Shown here: positions 49,549-58,176 of the stretch, in pieces
How the letters are laid out: each line of letters begins with the position of its first letter
How positions within the stretch are numbered: position 1 is the stretch's first letter
Source: Ignavibacteriales bacterium
GTDB lineage: Bacteria > Bacteroidota > Ignavibacteria > UBA10030
Reading direction: 5' to 3'
NCBI GenBank assembly: GCA_016186715.1
Contig: JACPLA010000085.1
Location: 1 to 60,238, forward strand
Length of the DNA stretch: 60,238 bases
Program-made: the position numbers and the translations under genes
Notes under the pieces: generated by a model
What the model saw: the letters and a program-made list of their open reading frames with translations, nothing else
What the model was told of the DNA's origin: nothing
Database searches by the model: none

Positions 49549-51779
49549 TGATGATGCACCTTTATATCGTCTTTCTCTTTGTTGCCCTAGAGTTTTGTGT
49601 GGCCCAGCCGCTACGGGGGGTGATTTCCGGAACGGTCAGGGATTCGGCGACGGGACAGGCGCTTATCGGCGCCAACGTAATTGTCCGTGGCACTGTGGTG
49701 GGCGCAGCGACCGACCGCAGCGGGTCGTTCCGTCTTTCTTTCCTCCCTCCCGGTACTTATACGGTTCGGGCCTCCATGATCGGCTATGCCAGCGCACAGA
49801 AAACGGAGGTCCGAGTCATGCCCGGGGGCGAAACGGAGATTTCGTTTTCCTTGACCCCGGTGATCATCGAAACGGAGCCGGTGGTGGTTACTGCGAGCAG
49901 GCGGGAACAAAATCTTCGCGAAGTTCCCGTGAGTATTACTACCGTGACGGCGGGCAATCTTCAGGAACGAAATATCATTACCATGGACGAAGCGTTAAGG
50001 TATGTCCCGGGCGTCAACTTACTGCAGGATCAGGTGAATATCCGCGGGTCCTCGGGATACAGTCGGGGCGTGGGCAGCAGGGTGCTCCTTTTGCTGGACG
50101 GCCTTCCGTTTCTTACAGGAGACACTGGAGAAATCAACTGGGAGACGATTCCCGTTGGAGAGGTCGAAAGGGTTGAGATCGTTAAAGGCGCCGGCTCCGC
50201 GTTGTATGGCTCGAGTGCCTTGGGGGGCGTGATTAATGTTCTTACCCGCGAAATGCCCGACAATCCGGAACTCCGCTATCGCGTGTTTACGGGCGTCTAT
50301 GACCGGCCTCGGTTTGCCGAATGGGACTGGTCTGATCGACTGAGACTGAATAGCGGCGGGGTGTTCAGTTATGCGAATGCGTTCGGCTCGCTTCGTTATC
50401 TCCTCAGTGTGTCCCGCACGGTCGACGAAAGTTATCGGGAAAACGATACGTACCATCGCTGGATGTTCTTTGGGAAGGCAAAATATCTGATGTCGGAGAA
50501 CCGAAGTCTCTCCGTGGTTTTTAATTTGCTTCGTCGGACCCATGGTAACTTCTTCTGGTGGAAAAGTCTGCGTGAGGCCACGATCCCTCCGGAAAGTCAG
50601 AGAAACGGAATGGTCACGAGTAACCGGGGCCATGTGAGCACGTCGTACAAGGAATTCCTGTCGGACCGCCTCTTCTACACGGTGAAGGGAATGTATTTCG
50701 GAAACTTCTGGAGGGATGACAGCCTGGGAAGAGTCAACAACGTGTCCTCATCGCACGTTTTCCAATTGGATATGCAAGTGACCTATGAAGTGAACAGTCG
50801 AAGCATCTTTATGGCTGGGATTGCCGGGAACGTCGACGAAGTCTCTTCGAACCTCTTTGGCCGGCATCGCGGATACGGAATTGCGGCGTATGCACAGGAA
50901 GAATTCGTCCCATTCGATCCCGTGCGTTTGACGATTGGAGCCCGGTACGACATGCAGAAGGCTTCCGCACTGGCGGCCGCGGCGCGGTTAAGTCCAAAAC
51001 TTGCCGTTGCCGTTCCCGTTTCAAATGAAACAACCTTTCGGGGCTCAATAGGCGCCGGGTTCCGCTATCCGTCGATCGGCGAATTGTTTATCTCAAGTTC
51101 CACGAACGTGAGTCAAATCGTCATCCTGCCCAACCTGAATCTGAGACCCGAAAAAAGCCTGACGTTTGAACTGGGATTTGCCCATACGATCGGTTCTGCT
51201 GTTGCTCTCGATGGAGCCGTGTTCTGGAACGATTTCAAGGATCTGATTGAACCCAGCGTCAAAATCAAGAAAATCAAACTAAACCCTACGGATACTGTTG
51301 AAGTTAACCGTGCAGTAATTGAATTTGAGAATGTCACAACGGCACGGGTGCAAGGAGCTGAAATTGCCGTCAAAACCCAGTGGTTTGGCCGGACGTTGTC
51401 AACGGATGTCGGATACACTTACATCTGGCCAAGGGATCTTGATCAGAATGCGATCCTGAAGTTCCGGCCGCGTCATCTTCTCTACGGATCGGCATCGCTG
51501 GCGGTCTCGGACGTAAAGCTGTCGTGCGATTACCGTTACATCAGTCGTGTCGAGCGCATCGACGACAATCTGATACGTCTTGCTCCGATCATTCACGGAG
51601 ATCGGCGAGTACCCATTCATGTCATGGACGTCCGAGTTTCCTCCCTCTTCTCTCCGTTCAATGTTCCCGTTCGGGTGGGGGCGATTGTCAACAACCTCTT
51701 CAACTATCACTATGTCGAGCTTGTGGGGAACCTCGCGCCGGTTCGGACGTACATGGTCACGCTTGAAGGCGCGTTATGA
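49548..51779 (+). CDS. TonB-dependent outer-membrane receptor
   Basis: This ~743-residue receptor has a signal peptide (HLYIVFLFVALEFCVAQ). A carboxypeptidase-regulatory-like beta-sandwich (~20-105, 'GVISGTVRDSATGQALIGAN') is typical of Bacteroidota. The plug follows (~115-225, 'SRREQNLREVPVSITTV', 'VERVEIVKGAGSALYGSSAL'), then a 22-strand barrel ending 'NNLFNYHYVELVGNLAPVRT...LEGAL'. It imports a scarce nutrient such as metal chelate, vitamin or peptide; the substrate is not readable. Several ATG codons in a row (49548, 49551, 49554) follow an overlap with the lipoprotein stop. Confidence 0.93.
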   Translation: MMMHLYIVFLFVALEFCVAQPLRGVISGTVRDSATGQALIGANVIVRGTVVGAATDRSGSFRLSFLPPGTYTVRASMIGYASAQKTEVRVMPGGETEISFSLTPVIIETEPVVVTASRREQNLREVPVSITTVTAGNLQERNIITMDEALRYVPGVNLLQDQVNIRGSSGYSRGVGSRVLLLLDGLPFLTGDTGEINWETIPVGEVERVEIVKGAGSALYGSSALGGVINVLTREMPDNPELRYRVFTGVYDRPRFAEWDWSDRLRLNSGGVFSYANAFGSLRYLLSVSRTVDESYRENDTYHRWMFFGKAKYLMSENRSLSVVFNLLRRTHGNFFWWKSLREATIPPESQRNGMVTSNRGHVSTSYKEFLSDRLFYTVKGMYFGNFWRDDSLGRVNNVSSSHVFQLDMQVTYEVNSRSIFMAGIAGNVDEVSSNLFGRHRGYGIAAYAQEEFVPFDPVRLTIGARYDMQKASALAAAARLSPKLAVAVPVSNETTFRGSIGAGFRYPSIGELFISSSTNVSQIVILPNLNLRPEKSLTFELGFAHTIGSAVALDGAVFWNDFKDLIEPSVKIKKIKLNPTDTVEVNRAVIEFENVTTARVQGAEIAVKTQWFGRTLSTDVGYTYIWPRDLDQNAILKFRPRHLLYGSASLAVSDVKLSCDYRYISRVERIDDNLIRLAPIIHGDRRVPIHVMDVRVSSLFSPFNVPVRVGAIVNNLFNYHYVELVGNLAPVRTYMVTLEGAL

Positions 51780-51842
51780 GTCGTCCTTGAATTCGACCGA
51801 AGAGAAGCGTATGTTACGACGAAGAACGACTTCGATTGCCGG

Positions 51843-52655
51843 ATGTATATCGATTCCCATGCTCATCTCTTCGACAAAGAACTTTTGCCCGATCTGGACG
51901 GTGTCCTTCGTCGTGCTTGGGACGCGGGGATCGGTGCAATCGTTGTTCCCGGAACGAACGCAGAAACAAGCGAACAGGCGATAGAGCTGGCCGAGCGATA
52001 CGATTGGGTGTTTGCCTGCGTCGGGTACCATCCCCACGAGGCTGCGAAGGCGACGGACCCGGATCTGGCCAGAATCGAGCAGCTTGCAACGCATACGAAG
52101 GTAGTGGCTATCGGCGAGATCGGGCTGGACTACCACTACGATTTTTCTCCCAGAGAACGTCAGCGGCGTGTGTTTCTCCAACAGACCGAAATCGCCGTGC
52201 GAATGAACCTTCCGGTCGTAGTCCATACCAGGGATTCGATTCCTGACGCATTGGATATTGCACGAAGGGCGGCGAGTTCCCATGAGGGATGGAAAGGAGC
52301 GGTCGATGCGGATCGGCGCGTCAAAGGGGGACGGGGAGTCTTTCATTGTTTTACCGGCTCCGCTGAGGAGGCGCAAGAATTATTCTCGCTTGGATACACA
52401 GTTTCGTATCCCGGAATTGTCACATTCAAGAATTCTTCTGTTCTTGAGACTTTGCGATCCATTGGGTATGAGAGCATTCTCCTGGAGACCGATGCGCCTT
52501 ACCTCACGCCGGTCCCCTATCGCGGAAAGACCAATGAGCCGTCCTATCTTCCGTTGATTGCCAACAGAATTGCGGAGATCTTTCAGACGAGTCCCTCGGT
52601 CATAGCCGAACAGACAACGAGGAACGCAACAAGGCTTTTTTCACTGCCGGAATAG
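51843..52655 (+). CDS. tatD: TatD-family metal-dependent hydrolase/DNase
   Basis: This 270-residue TIM-barrel nuclease has metal ligands in 'MYIDSHAHLFD' (HxH), 'AIGEIGLDYHYD' (Glu), 'PVVVHTRDS' (His), 'GVFHCFTGS' (His) and 'LETDAPYLTP' (Asp). A short insertion precedes the FHCF motif ('SSHEGWKGAVDADRRVKG'). It is related to YcfH/TatD exonucleases. It ends 2 bp before the serine dehydratase gene. Confidence 0.93.
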   Translation: MYIDSHAHLFDKELLPDLDGVLRRAWDAGIGAIVVPGTNAETSEQAIELAERYDWVFACVGYHPHEAAKATDPDLARIEQLATHTKVVAIGEIGLDYHYDFSPRERQRRVFLQQTEIAVRMNLPVVVHTRDSIPDALDIARRAASSHEGWKGAVDADRRVKGGRGVFHCFTGSAEEAQELFSLGYTVSYPGIVTFKNSSVLETLRSIGYESILLETDAPYLTPVPYRGKTNEPSYLPLIANRIAEIFQTSPSVIAEQTTRNATRLFSLPE

Positions 52656-52657
52656 CT

Positions 52658-53353
52658 ATGTCGGAACCTCCCAGCATTCTCGACATTCTGGGTCCGATCA
52701 TGATCGGGCCGTCCAGCTCTCACACGGCGGGAGCCAGCCGGATCGGGTTTATCGCCCGTCAGCTTTTGAATGACAAGCCTTCAAGGGCCGAGATTACGCT
52801 CTATAATTCGTTTGCCAAAACACACAAAGGACACGGAACGGACCGGGCACTTGTCGGAGGGATTCTCGGATTCGGCCCCGATGATACGCGAATCAGGAAT
52901 TCCTTCGAACTGGCGAAGAAGGAAGGACTGGAATGGGAATTCAAATTTAGCAGCGATTTCAATCGGTTCCATTCCAATACGGCCAGGATCAAGCTGACCG
53001 GGGAGCAGGGGGGGAGCGTAGATCTGACAGGCGCTTCGTTGGGAGGAGGGCGGATCAGGATTCAGGAGATCGAAGGGTTCAAAGTGGATTTCAATGCGCA
53101 GACGCATACCCTCGTGATCATTGCCGAAGATATTCCCGGGAGTATCAAGAATATCAGTGGGGCGATTGCAGAACGCGGAACGAATATTGCAAACATGTAC
53201 GTGTCACGGAACGAGCAACTGGCAAACATGGTTCTGGAGATGGATCAGTCTGTCGATAAGGAGACGTTGAAAAAGATCGAGTCCTTTCCATGGGTGAAAT
53301 TTGTCCGGCGGGTGGAACCGATGATCGAAGGAACCTCGAGGTACGAAAAATGA
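52658..53353 (+). CDS. sdaAB: L-serine ammonia-lyase, beta subunit
   Basis: This 231-residue iron-sulfur serine dehydratase beta chain has N-terminal 'LDILGPIMIGPSSSHTAGAS', 'YNSFAKTHKGHGTDRALVGG' and 'LTGASLGGGRIRI', and a C-terminal ACT domain (~160-225, 'LVIIAEDIPGSIKNISGAIA'). With the alpha chain it deaminates serine to pyruvate. Split subunits with an ACT domain resemble the Bacillus/Clostridium type. It is 10 bp upstream of sdaAA. Confidence 0.95.
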   Translation: MSEPPSILDILGPIMIGPSSSHTAGASRIGFIARQLLNDKPSRAEITLYNSFAKTHKGHGTDRALVGGILGFGPDDTRIRNSFELAKKEGLEWEFKFSSDFNRFHSNTARIKLTGEQGGSVDLTGASLGGGRIRIQEIEGFKVDFNAQTHTLVIIAEDIPGSIKNISGAIAERGTNIANMYVSRNEQLANMVLEMDQSVDKETLKKIESFPWVKFVRRVEPMIEGTSRYEK

Positions 53354-53363
53354 AGGAGTGAGT

Positions 53364-54254
53364 ATGGAGTTCAATTATCTGTCCGAAATTGTCGACTATT
53401 GCAGACGGGAAGGGAAAGACATCGCTCAGGCAATGGTGGATTATGAAATCAGGAACAAAGGTACGACGCGTGAACGAGTCTACGAAGGATTGAAACGGAT
53501 CCTGATCGTCATGGAGGAATCGGTAGAGCAGGGATTGACTCAGCAAGTGATCACGCCCAGCGGGATGTTGAACAATTGGGCAAAGCGAATTTATCAGAGT
53601 CCAAAGGAAACGCTCGGAGTGGCGTTGAAAAAAGCTGTTGCCAGAGCTGTTGCCGTTGGGGAGGTCAATGCTTGCATGGGAAAGATCGCAGCGGCTCCCA
53701 CGGCCGGCTCAGCCGGGATCATGCCGGCGGTTCTCGTGACCATGATCGAAGAACACGGGATTTCCCGTCAGCGGATACTGGATGCGCTCCTGGTTGCATC
53801 CGCGGTGGGGCTCGTATTCGCCAAGAATTCTTCCTTTGCGGGATCCGAGGCGGGATGCATGGGGGAAACTGGAAGCGCGGCGGCCATGGCTGCTGCCTCG
53901 ATTACCTATCTCCTGGGAGGTTCCGACGAGCAGATTCTCGAGTCCATCGGATTCGCTCTCAAGGCGTCGATGGGCCTTGTCTGTGACCCTGTTGGGGGAC
54001 TCGTCGAAGAGCCCTGCACAACGAGAAATGCCGTCGGGGTTGCCAACGCGTTTGTCTCGGCTCAAATGGCTCTTGCCGGCATCAAGAGTCTGATCCCTGC
54101 CGATGAGGTCATCCTGGCAACCAAGGAAGTCGGCGATCTGATGTCCCCAAAACTCAAGGAATCCGGTCAAGGCGGCCTTGCCAACACGAAAACAGGCAGA
54201 GAAATTCAAAAAAAGGTTTTCAAGATTGTGAAGGAAGAGGGACGCTCTTCCTGA
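53364..54254 (+). CDS. sdaAA: L-serine ammonia-lyase, alpha subunit
   Basis: This 296-residue catalytic chain binds a [4Fe-4S] cluster. Conserved cysteines lie in '[20 protein letters not shown]', '[19 protein letters not shown]' and '[15 protein letters not shown]'. ATG 53364, 5 nt after AAGGAG, is chosen over GTG 53358, which overlaps that site. It functions with sdaAB directly upstream. Confidence 0.95.
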   Translation: MEFNYLSEIVDYCRREGKDIAQAMVDYEIRNKGTTRERVYEGLKRILIVMEESVEQGLTQQVITPSGMLNNWAKRIYQSPKETLGVALKKAVARAVAVGEVNACMGKIAAAPTAGSAGIMPAVLVTMIEEHGISRQRILDALLVASAVGLVFAKNSSFAGSEAGCMGETGSAAAMAAASITYLLGGSDEQILESIGFALKASMGLVCDPVGGLVEEPCTTRNAVGVANAFVSAQMALAGIKSLIPADEVILATKEVGDLMSPKLKESGQGGLANTKTGREIQKKVFKIVKEEGRSS

Positions 54255-54280
54255 ATCCGGGGTTCACTCCGCCGCAGTTC

Positions 54281-56401
54281 ATGAGAAGGCTGATTTTTCC
54301 ACTGGGTCTCATTCTTTTTTTTCTTATCCCCGCTGAAGCCCAAAAGCTGACGAGGGACGAGCAGGAAATTCTTTGGCGTCAGGATCAACGAATTGTTGAC
54401 GACACCGTTCTTGTCCGTTATCTGAGCCACAAAGAATCCCGAATCAGAAAACAGGCCGCGATGGCGCTGGCGAATATTCAGGATTCGACGACCATTCCTT
54501 TTCTTCTCCCTCTTCTTCATGACAGATATTCGTCGGTGCGGTCGGCGGCGGCGTTTGCTCTTGGCCAGATCGGATCCGCGCTGCCGGAAGGCGACCTTGC
54601 CGAGCGTCTTCGGCAGGAAACAAACGCCGACGTGATTGCCCGTTTGCTCGAGTCGCTCGGGAAAACCGGAAGTGTGGACAGTTATGATGACGTCGTTGCC
54701 TTTGGATTACCGCGCAAACTATCAGGCCTCAAAGCCGATATTGCCATGAGTGTGGCGCGATTTGCTTTGCGGAACATCAAGTCCGATCGCGGAGTCGTGC
54801 TGTGCTTTGACCTTCTGGAAGAGGAAGATACGCGGGTGCAATGGAACGCTTTGTATGCGCTCTGGCGGATGGCCCCGCTCCCCGCGATTGACGATGAAAT
54901 TACGAAACGAAAAGCCCGGTTGAAGAAGCTGGCGGTCGACCGTGCCGCAGATGTCCGAATGCATCTTGCGACTCTTCTTGGAAAAACCAAGTCACCGGAC
55001 GCCGAAGAACTCCTCCAGACTATTCACCAGGCCGAATCGAGGAAGGGGATGAGCGATTGGCGGGTTCAGGTGAATCTCCTCCGGTCCCTTGCGGCGGTGT
55101 TTCCACGAAGCGATCGCGCTCTCAAAAGTCTCATGTCGTTCTTACATTCCGGTAATGAACACGTTCTCATCGCCAGTATCACAGCGGTCGGAGGATTGCC
55201 CAGGGAAGCGGTCAGAAAGTCGTCGGAAGCCGAAAACCTTCGAAAACGCTTGGAACAGCTTGCCAGGCCGTCTTCGCGACGGGCCGAAATCATCAGGGGA
55301 GAAGCGATTGTCGCCATAGCCCGGTTGTATCCTGCTGATTTCGCTTATCGAACTCTTCTCGAAGATGGCAAGTCCTCGAACTTCCTCCGTTCCAAGGTGG
55401 TAGAGGCGATGTGCATGATTCCTTCAGGCGAGAATCTCGAGTTGGTGCTGAGTCATTTGGAGGACGATTCGTTGCGCGTTGCCATGGCTGCCTGGGATTT
55501 CATTCGCAAACTGCTCGCGCCCCAGAGTTTCCGGATCGTCCTCAAGGATACGAGTGTGACAAGAGGGCTTGGGGCGAGGCTATTTCGGAAAGCAAAGGTG
55601 TCACTGCTCAGGGAAGACATGGCGATCACGACTTTGGTCGCCATGGCTCTTGGCGATTCGACCGTCTTTTCGTTTCTGAGCTTGGAAGGATATGCCGAAC
55701 GCGTTGTTGAAGAGCTCATGCTTGCCTACGGCAAATTATCATCGCCAGGCGACGTCGAGCCAATGCATGCGATCCTGGAAACCCTTGGAAAATCCGGCGA
55801 TATACGAGCTATTCCCGTGCTCGAGCGAGCCCTCGGTGATCGGGATCGGACGGTCGCCCTCGTTGCTGCATCGGCTCTTCAGAAAATCACCGGTCAAGAC
55901 CATGGATTGGCCGTCCCTTCTTCGTCAAAGCCGATCTTTACCGACTACGACTGGAAAACGCTTGAGACTATTCCTCAGAAACAGACCGTCGAGATCAGAA
56001 CCAGCAAAGGGGCAATCGAGTTGCGTCTCCGTAAGTCGGACGCGCCCTTCACGGTCCTGAGTTTCTACAAGCTTGTCAGAAAAAAATTCTACAACGGCTT
56101 GACTTTTCATCGGGTAATTCCGAATTTTGTGATTCAAGGGGGGGATCCGCGTGGCGATGGTTGGGGCGGACCGAACTACGCAATCCGATCGGAGTTTTCC
56201 CTTCTGACTTTTGGGAGAGGGGAGGTCGGAATCGCAAGTGCAGGGAAGGATACGGAGGGATGTCAGTTCTTCATTACCCACTCACCACAACCCCACCTTG
56301 ACGGCCGCTATACGATCTTTGCCACTGTTCTTTCGGGAATGGACGTCGTGGACAAGATTCAGATCGGCGACAAAATCCTCAGCATCAGGCTGAAGCGCTA
56401 A
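54281..56401 (+). CDS. Secreted HEAT-repeat protein with C-terminal cyclophilin domain
   Basis: This 706-residue exported protein has a signal peptide ([20 protein letters not shown]). Residues ~40-560 are HEAT-like helical repeats ('[20 protein letters not shown]', '[20 protein letters not shown]', '[20 protein letters not shown]'). Residues ~567-706 are a cyclophilin peptidyl-prolyl isomerase: '[20 protein letters not shown]', '[20 protein letters not shown]'-like segment and '[17 protein letters not shown]'. The catalytic Arg in FHR is present. It probably acts in the periplasm as a foldase with a protein-binding scaffold. Its stop overlaps that of the convergent gene. Confidence 0.9.
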   Translation: MRRLIFPLGLILFFLIPAEAQKLTRDEQEILWRQDQRIVDDTVLVRYLSHKESRIRKQAAMALANIQDSTTIPFLLPLLHDRYSSVRSAAAFALGQIGSALPEGDLAERLRQETNADVIARLLESLGKTGSVDSYDDVVAFGLPRKLSGLKADIAMSVARFALRNIKSDRGVVLCFDLLEEEDTRVQWNALYALWRMAPLPAIDDEITKRKARLKKLAVDRAADVRMHLATLLGKTKSPDAEELLQTIHQAESRKGMSDWRVQVNLLRSLAAVFPRSDRALKSLMSFLHSGNEHVLIASITAVGGLPREAVRKSSEAENLRKRLEQLARPSSRRAEIIRGEAIVAIARLYPADFAYRTLLEDGKSSNFLRSKVVEAMCMIPSGENLELVLSHLEDDSLRVAMAAWDFIRKLLAPQSFRIVLKDTSVTRGLGARLFRKAKVSLLREDMAITTLVAMALGDSTVFSFLSLEGYAERVVEELMLAYGKLSSPGDVEPMHAILETLGKSGDIRAIPVLERALGDRDRTVALVAASALQKITGQDHGLAVPSSSKPIFTDYDWKTLETIPQKQTVEIRTSKGAIELRLRKSDAPFTVLSFYKLVRKKFYNGLTFHRVIPNFVIQGGDPRGDGWGGPNYAIRSEFSLLTFGRGEVGIASAGKDTEGCQFFITHSPQPHLDGRYTIFATVLSGMDVVDKIQIGDKILSIRLKR

Positions 56402-57306
56402 CGAAGGCTGTACTCCTGGTAGGTGATCTGGTGGTTCGGATCTGCCGCGGAGAGGCGGCGATAGACCGTTCTGTCGGGATGCCGGAGAAATGTTTCGGCG
56501 ATTTCCTGATACTTTGTGTCGAAAAAGCTCTTGATCAACACGCTGCGAGGATTCTGCTTCTGCCGGATGTCGGCAATCGATTCGACGGCCTCGAGCATAT
56601 TCGTAAGCCCTGTGACCGTTTCCGTTGCGAGGAGATCGACGCCGTCGAAATGATATTTGTGAAAGGCGAGCCGAAGCGGCTGGTACTTCAGATTCGTCAG
56701 CTCGTCGGCGAACGAGAATCGGCTGTAGTTCACCGATTGCTGCTGCCAGCTGCCGGAGAAGGCGGTCCCCGCGGATTGATTACAGATGTTCATTGCCTTC
56801 TGGAAAAACGAAGATCCGGCGAGCTCGTTGTACGTGTCCAGGTCAAATCCGATGATGAGGTAGGCGTAATAGTCGAGAAAGTCTGAAAGGGGGTCGAACT
56901 GGAATTCATCGTGGTAAAGAGGCTTGTTTGGGAAATACTCAAACTCCCACCGTTCATCGAGGATGCGAAGAATGATAGTTTCCTGGTCGGTTTTGTCGTT
57001 TTCCCGGTAGACCGATCTTCGGCTACCGACAAAGACCTGGGCCGTGTACCGGTTGTCCCCGGAGGCGGAAAGAAAAAAGATGTTCATCGAACACTGAATT
57101 TTTTCACCTCCGAAATCTTCATTGGTCCAGCGAAATGTATTAATGTACTGCTCCACATCGTTTTCAAAATTCTTCAGAAAATCACGCGAAGCCGACGATA
57201 TCTGCTCAAAATTCACCGTCACATCGCAATTCAGCTCTTGTGAGAACGACGATACAAGGGGGCAGACAAGAAGAAGGAGAATCAGGCGGCGCATAGCGTT
57301 TGTCAT
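56398..57306 (-). CDS. DUF4835 family protein (PorD-like)
   Basis: This 302-residue exported protein has a signal peptide ([18 protein letters not shown]). It has typical DUF4835 segments: '[13 protein letters not shown]', '[20 protein letters not shown]', '[20 protein letters not shown]' and '[20 protein letters not shown]'. The family is restricted to Bacteroidota and relatives and has been linked to type IX secretion (PorD). This fits the T9SS cargo protein at 2917-3486, but no other secretion component lies here. The start may instead be ATG 57294, four codons later. Confidence 0.87.
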   Translation of the reverse strand: MTNAMRRLILLLLVCPLVSSFSQELNCDVTVNFEQISSASRDFLKNFENDVEQYINTFRWTNEDFGGEKIQCSMNIFFLSASGDNRYTAQVFVGSRRSVYRENDKTDQETIILRILDERWEFEYFPNKPLYHDEFQFDPLSDFLDYYAYLIIGFDLDTYNELAGSSFFQKAMNICNQSAGTAFSGSWQQQSVNYSRFSFADELTNLKYQPLRLAFHKYHFDGVDLLATETVTGLTNMLEAVESIADIRQKQNPRSVLIKSFFDTKYQEIAETFLRHPDRTVYRRLSAADPNHQITYQEYSLR

Positions 57307-57363
57307 TGTCGTAATACTTCAGTCAATATAGGCAAATAACCTGCCGTCATCAAGGGGGGAACC

Positions 57364-58176
57364 ATGGTGATTCGCTGCACGGGGGTCTTGCTGTTTTTTT
57401 TTCCGTTACTTCTTCTTGCCGGCGAACCTGTCCGGGGAGTACGATCCGCGGCACTCGCAAGCGCGGGATCTGCCCTCCCCGTAAACCCATGGTCCGTCGA
57501 TCTCAACTCCGCATGGCTCAGCTTTGCCGGCCAAACCTCGCTGGCTCTGTTTTCCATTCCGCATCAACATGGGTTGGCCGAGCTCCGGACTGTGGCTGCT
57601 GCGGCATGCTTGCCTCTTCCGTTTGGCGGTGGAGGAGTGAGCGTCGAGCGGTTCGGTTTTGATCTGTATAATGAGTCGGCCATAAAAGGTGGTTTTGGAT
57701 GGCGGTTCACTGAAATAGTTTCTGCCGGTGTCACGGTCACGGGGAAATTCATTTCCATTCAGGGATATGGATCGCGATGGGTTCCGCTCGTCGCAACGGG
57801 AGTTGCACTCAAACCGTTCGACGAGCTACTGCTCGGCGGAGTCGCCACCAATGTATTCGGAGCATCAGTGGGAGCGACGAAAGAACGACTCCCCCAGACC
57901 ATTTCGTGGGGACTGACGTGGATTCCCGAGGAACTCTTTCTTGCCACTTTTGAACTCAGCAAAGATGTACGTTTTCCCCTGGTCGTTCGGGGCGGCATTG
58001 AGCGCTCGATCCTCCCGGGTGCGGCTGTGCGCGTTGGAATCATCTCAAACCCCAGGACCATCTCGGCCGGGGGATCTGTGACAGTCCTGGGAGCGGAATT
58101 CGGTTATGCCGGAAAGTACCATCCTGATCTTGGATGGACACACCACGTGGAAGTAGCGCTGGAGATTGGCGAATGA
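57364..58176 (+). CDS. Outer-membrane beta-barrel protein (PorV/PorQ-like)
   Basis: This 270-residue exported protein has a signal peptide (MVIRCTGVLLFFFPLLLLAG). The mature part has repeated amphipathic strands, a 'VNPWSVDLNSAWLSF' opening, and 'GGVATNVFGASVGATKERLP' and 'LGAEFGYAGKYHPDLGWTHH' segments, like PorV/PorQ/FadL-type barrels of Bacteroidota. The specific family is not certain. ATG 57364 follows AAGGGGGGAA. Its stop overlaps the next start (ATGA), so the two barrels form an operon divergent from the DUF4835 gene. Confidence 0.68.
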   Translation: MVIRCTGVLLFFFPLLLLAGEPVRGVRSAALASAGSALPVNPWSVDLNSAWLSFAGQTSLALFSIPHQHGLAELRTVAAAACLPLPFGGGGVSVERFGFDLYNESAIKGGFGWRFTEIVSAGVTVTGKFISIQGYGSRWVPLVATGVALKPFDELLLGGVATNVFGASVGATKERLPQTISWGLTWIPEELFLATFELSKDVRFPLVVRGGIERSILPGAAVRVGIISNPRTISAGGSVTVLGAEFGYAGKYHPDLGWTHHVEVALEIGE

